This document shows positions 61,290 to 64,000 of a stretch of 64,000 nucleotides of DNA, in pieces (position 1 is the first letter of the stretch; each line of letters starts with the position of its first letter). The stretch is from NCBI RefSeq assembly GCF_900167135.1, contig NZ_FUWZ01000002.1, positions 832,651 to 896,650 on the forward strand. The letters run 5' to 3'. The notes under the pieces were generated by a model. The model was not told the origin of the DNA and did no database searches. It worked only from the letters and a program-made list of their open reading frames with translations. The position numbers and the translations under genes were made by a program. The stretch is from Chitinophaga eiseniae. Its GTDB lineage: Bacteria > Bacteroidota > Bacteroidia > Chitinophagales > Chitinophagaceae.

Positions 61290-64000
61290 ATGAGTCTACC
61301 TTCATTATCACTCAAACGCCCTGTTCTGGCAATTGTGATGAATATCATCATCGTGATATTCGGTCTCGTGGGCTTTACCTTCCTTGGAGTGCGAGACTTC
61401 CCGGCTATCGACCCGCCTATCGTGAACGTACGTACATCCTATGCCGGCGCCAACTCAGATATCATCGAAACACAGATCACCGAACCCCTGGAAAAATCCA
61501 TCAACGGGGTAGCCGGTATCAAAAACATATCTTCCAGCAGCAGCCAGGGCAGCAGCAATATCACCGTGGAATTTGAACTGGGGGAAGACCTCGAAGGCGC
61601 TACCAACGATGTGCGCGACAAAGTGTCCCAGGCCCTCCGAAGCCTCCCGCCCGATATCGATGCGCCCCCGGTAGTGTCCAAACAGGACGCCAACTCCGAC
61701 GCCATCATCTCCATGACGGTACAGAGCAACACCCGCAACCAGCTGCAGGTAACCGAATACGGCACCAACGTACTGCTGGAGAAACTGCAGACCATCCCCG
61801 GCGTGAGCGCCATTCAGATATGGGGCGAAAAAAGATACGCCATGCGTATCTGGATGGACCCCGCCAAACTATCATCCTACAGCCTCACCCCCTCCGACAT
61901 ACAGGCCGCCCTGCAACGGGAAAACGTGGAACTGCCCTCCGGTAAAATCGCGGGCAACGCCACCGACTTCACCGTGCGCACCTTCGGCCGCCTCTTCACA
62001 GAAGACGATTTTAATAACCTCATCATCAAAAATATCAACGGCAGCGAAATACGCATCCGTGATATCGGTCAGGCCGTACTGGGCCCGGAAAACGAGGAAA
62101 CCATCCTCAAAGAATCCGGTAACCCCATGATCGCCCTGGCGCTCATCCCGCAGCCCGGCTCCAACTACGTAGCCATCGCGGACGAATTCTATAAAAGATT
62201 CGAACAACTGAAAAAAGATATCCCGGAAGACTTCACCGTGAACATCGCGATGGACAACACCCGGTTTATCAAAAAATCCATCGAGGAAGTAGAAGAAACC
62301 CTGATCATCGCCCTCACCCTGGTGATCCTCATCGTATACCTCTTCTTCCGTGACTGGCTCATGGCCCTCCGCCCGCTGGTAGACATCCCCGTGTCCCTGA
62401 TCGGTGCATTTTTTATCATGTATGTCTGCGGCTTTACCATCAATATCCTTACCCTGCTGGCCATCGTACTGGCCACCGGCCTCGTGGTGGATGACGGTAT
62501 CGTGGTCACGGAAAACATCTATAAAAAGATAGAAGCCGGTATACCCCGTATGCGCGCAGCACGCGAAGGGTCCGAAGAAATCTTCTTCGCCGTTATCGCC
62601 ACCTCCATCACACTGGCCTTCGTATTCCTGCCGATCATCTTCCTGCAGGGCTTCGTAGGGCAGCTGTTCCGCGAATTCGGCATCGTGGTGGCCGGCGCGG
62701 TGCTGATCTCCGCTTTCGTATCCCTGACGCTCACCCCCGTGCTCAACGTAAAGCTGGGCCGCAAAACACATACCCACTCCTGGTTCTATACCAAAACAGA
62801 ACCCTTCTTCCGCTGGATGGAAGAAGGCTATAAAAATTCACTGGAATCGTTTATGCGCTTCCGTTGGGTAGCAGGACTGGTGATCGCCGGCTGCCTGGTG
62901 ATGATCTATTTTCTCTTCAGGACACTGCCTGCCGAACTGGCGCCGCTGGAAGACCGCAGCCAGTTCCGCCTGTCCATTACCACGCCGGAAGGCACTTCCT
63001 TCGACTACATGGACAACTACGTGGACCAGCTCACAAAGTTCCTGGCAGACTCCATTCCTGAGAAAAAAATCATCCTCAGCGTTACTTCCCCGGGCTTCAG
63101 CGGCGCCGGCGCGGTGAACTCCGCCTTCGCCAACATAATGCTGAACGAGCCTAAAGACCGCCAGCGTTCGCAGAAAGAAATCGTGAACATGGTGAACCGG
63201 AATATGATCCGGTACCCACAGGGGAAAGTATTCGCTATCGAAACACAAACCATACAAGTAGGACGCCGCAGCGGCCTCCCGGTATCCTTCGTACTCGAAC
63301 ATATCAACTTCGATTCACTGACCCGCGTATTGCCCCGCTTTATGGACGAAGTAGGCAGCAGCCCCGTGTTCCAGGGCACCGACGTGGACCTGAAATTCAA
63401 TAAACCGGAACTGCGCATTCATATCAACCGCGACAAAGCCACACAGCTGGGCGTTTCTGTACAGGACATCTCCCAGACCCTGCAGCTGGCACTGAGTAAC
63501 CTGCGCTACGGCTATTTCATCCGCAACGGTAAACAGTACCAGGTGATGGGCCAGGTATTCCGCGCCGACCGCGACGACCCGATGGACCTCCAGAACCTCT
63601 ACGTCCGTAACTCCCGCGGCGAAGCCATTCAGCTCGACAACGTCGTAAGCATCGAAGAGGAAACCAGTCCGCCGATCATCTATCACTTCAACCGTTATAA
63701 GTCAGCCACCATCTCCGCCGGCCTCGCGCCCGGCAAAACCATCGGCGATGGTTTGAAAGAGATGTACCGCATCTATAATAAACTGGAAAACGAAAAAATC
63801 ATTGACGACTCCTATACCACCGCGCTGTCAGGCGCTTCCCGCGACTACGCAGAAAGCGGCTCCAACACTATGTTTGCGCTGGGCCTGGCACTCGTACTGA
63901 TTTACCTCGTACTGGCCGCACAGTTTGAAAGCTGGATAGATCCGCTGATCATCATGCTCACCGTACCGCTCGCTTTCGCCGGCGCGTTGCTGTCACTCTG
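61290..64000 (+). CDS. RND efflux pump, AcrB/HAE1 type (3' end cut by window)
   Basis: About 900 residues visible of an expected ~1030, starting MSLPSLSLKRPVLAIVMNII at ATG 61290. Features: TM1 at the N-terminus, porter-domain segments, the TM4 region with acidic residues in ATGLVVDDGIVVTENIYKKI, and a second TM block starting LVLIYLVLAAQFESWIDPLI. Powered by the proton motive force; drugs, solvents or secondary metabolites are likely substrates. Partner outer-membrane factor not in the window. Confidence 0.95.
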   Translation, partial: MSLPSLSLKRPVLAIVMNIIIVIFGLVGFTFLGVRDFPAIDPPIVNVRTSYAGANSDIIETQITEPLEKSINGVAGIKNISSSSSQGSSNITVEFELGEDLEGATNDVRDKVSQALRSLPPDIDAPPVVSKQDANSDAIISMTVQSNTRNQLQVTEYGTNVLLEKLQTIPGVSAIQIWGEKRYAMRIWMDPAKLSSYSLTPSDIQAALQRENVELPSGKIAGNATDFTVRTFGRLFTEDDFNNLIIKNINGSEIRIRDIGQAVLGPENEETILKESGNPMIALALIPQPGSNYVAIADEFYKRFEQLKKDIPEDFTVNIAMDNTRFIKKSIEEVEETLIIALTLVILIVYLFFRDWLMALRPLVDIPVSLIGAFFIMYVCGFTINILTLLAIVLATGLVVDDGIVVTENIYKKIEAGIPRMRAAREGSEEIFFAVIATSITLAFVFLPIIFLQGFVGQLFREFGIVVAGAVLISAFVSLTLTPVLNVKLGRKTHTHSWFYTKTEPFFRWMEEGYKNSLESFMRFRWVAGLVIAGCLVMIYFLFRTLPAELAPLEDRSQFRLSITTPEGTSFDYMDNYVDQLTKFLADSIPEKKIILSVTSPGFSGAGAVNSAFANIMLNEPKDRQRSQKEIVNMVNRNMIRYPQGKVFAIETQTIQVGRRSGLPVSFVLEHINFDSLTRVLPRFMDEVGSSPVFQGTDVDLKFNKPELRIHINRDKATQLGVSVQDISQTLQLALSNLRYGYFIRNGKQYQVMGQVFRADRDDPMDLQNLYVRNSRGEAIQLDNVVSIEEETSPPIIYHFNRYKSATISAGLAPGKTIGDGLKEMYRIYNKLENEKIIDDSYTTALSGASRDYAESGSNTMFALGLALVLIYLVLAAQFESWIDPLIIMLTVPLAFAGALLSL

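Overview
The window looks like a chromosome segment of a Bacteroidota bacterium, most likely a Chitinophaga-like soil or plant-associated member of the Chitinophagaceae. The evidence is a SusC/SusD pair with FecR anti-sigma and ECF sigma factors, many AraC/Crp/LytTR regulators, an orphan Bacteroidetes-type Hcp, and recurrent TAnnTTTG -7 promoter elements with TTG-type -33 boxes. The genus is inferred from style, not from a marker search. Both ends are cut: gltX on the left and an AcrB-type RND pump on the right.

Layout. 1-6.1 kb is core: gltX, a polysaccharide deacetylase, a lipoprotein, tatD, ansA, aqpZ and tRNA-Ser(GGA). About 6.1-14.9 kb is an AT-rich island abutting tRNA-Ser. It holds a decayed large serine recombinase and a RadA-like ATPase remnant (both 5'-truncated and fused head to head), a multi-ubiquitin / E1-like ThiF / DUF6527 operon, a predicted small RNA, a DUF2188 gene, and a four-gene operon (XRE regulator, ImmA/IrrE peptidase, compact SF1 helicase, unrecognised 647-aa protein). 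The island reads as a defence island, and that four-gene operon is my best candidate for an undescribed system. 15-31 kb carries a RibD/DHFR-like gene, a LodA/LodB-type quinoprotein oxidase pair, regulators, and a nutrient-uptake locus (fecR-susC-susD-thioredoxin, with its presumed sigma gene at the far downstream end). A promoter-hairpin pair antisense to the susC leader predicts an antisense RNA like those known from Bacteroides polysaccharide loci.

31-46 kb is a regulator-rich accessory stretch: a Crp/Fnr remnant beside a foreign-looking DUF413 gene, a LacI regulator with a perfect operator next to an inositol oxygenase / sodium symporter module, monooxygenase and SRPBCC genes, a 3 x 78-bp tandem repeat, an orphan Hcp, and a broken LytTR response regulator. 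46-51.6 kb holds a condensin-like set (DUF3375, DUF4194, SMC-type ATPase) equivalent to MksFEB/JetABC but without the JetD/MksG nuclease, followed by a striking nested palindrome. 51.8-54.3 kb is cydAB. 54.5-57.3 kb is a WYL regulator with DJ-1/GyrI-type effector-binding proteins. 57.3-59.6 kb is the acpP-fabF-rnc operon, and 60.2-64 kb starts an RND efflux operon.

No CRISPR array, rRNA operon or complete insertion sequence was seen.
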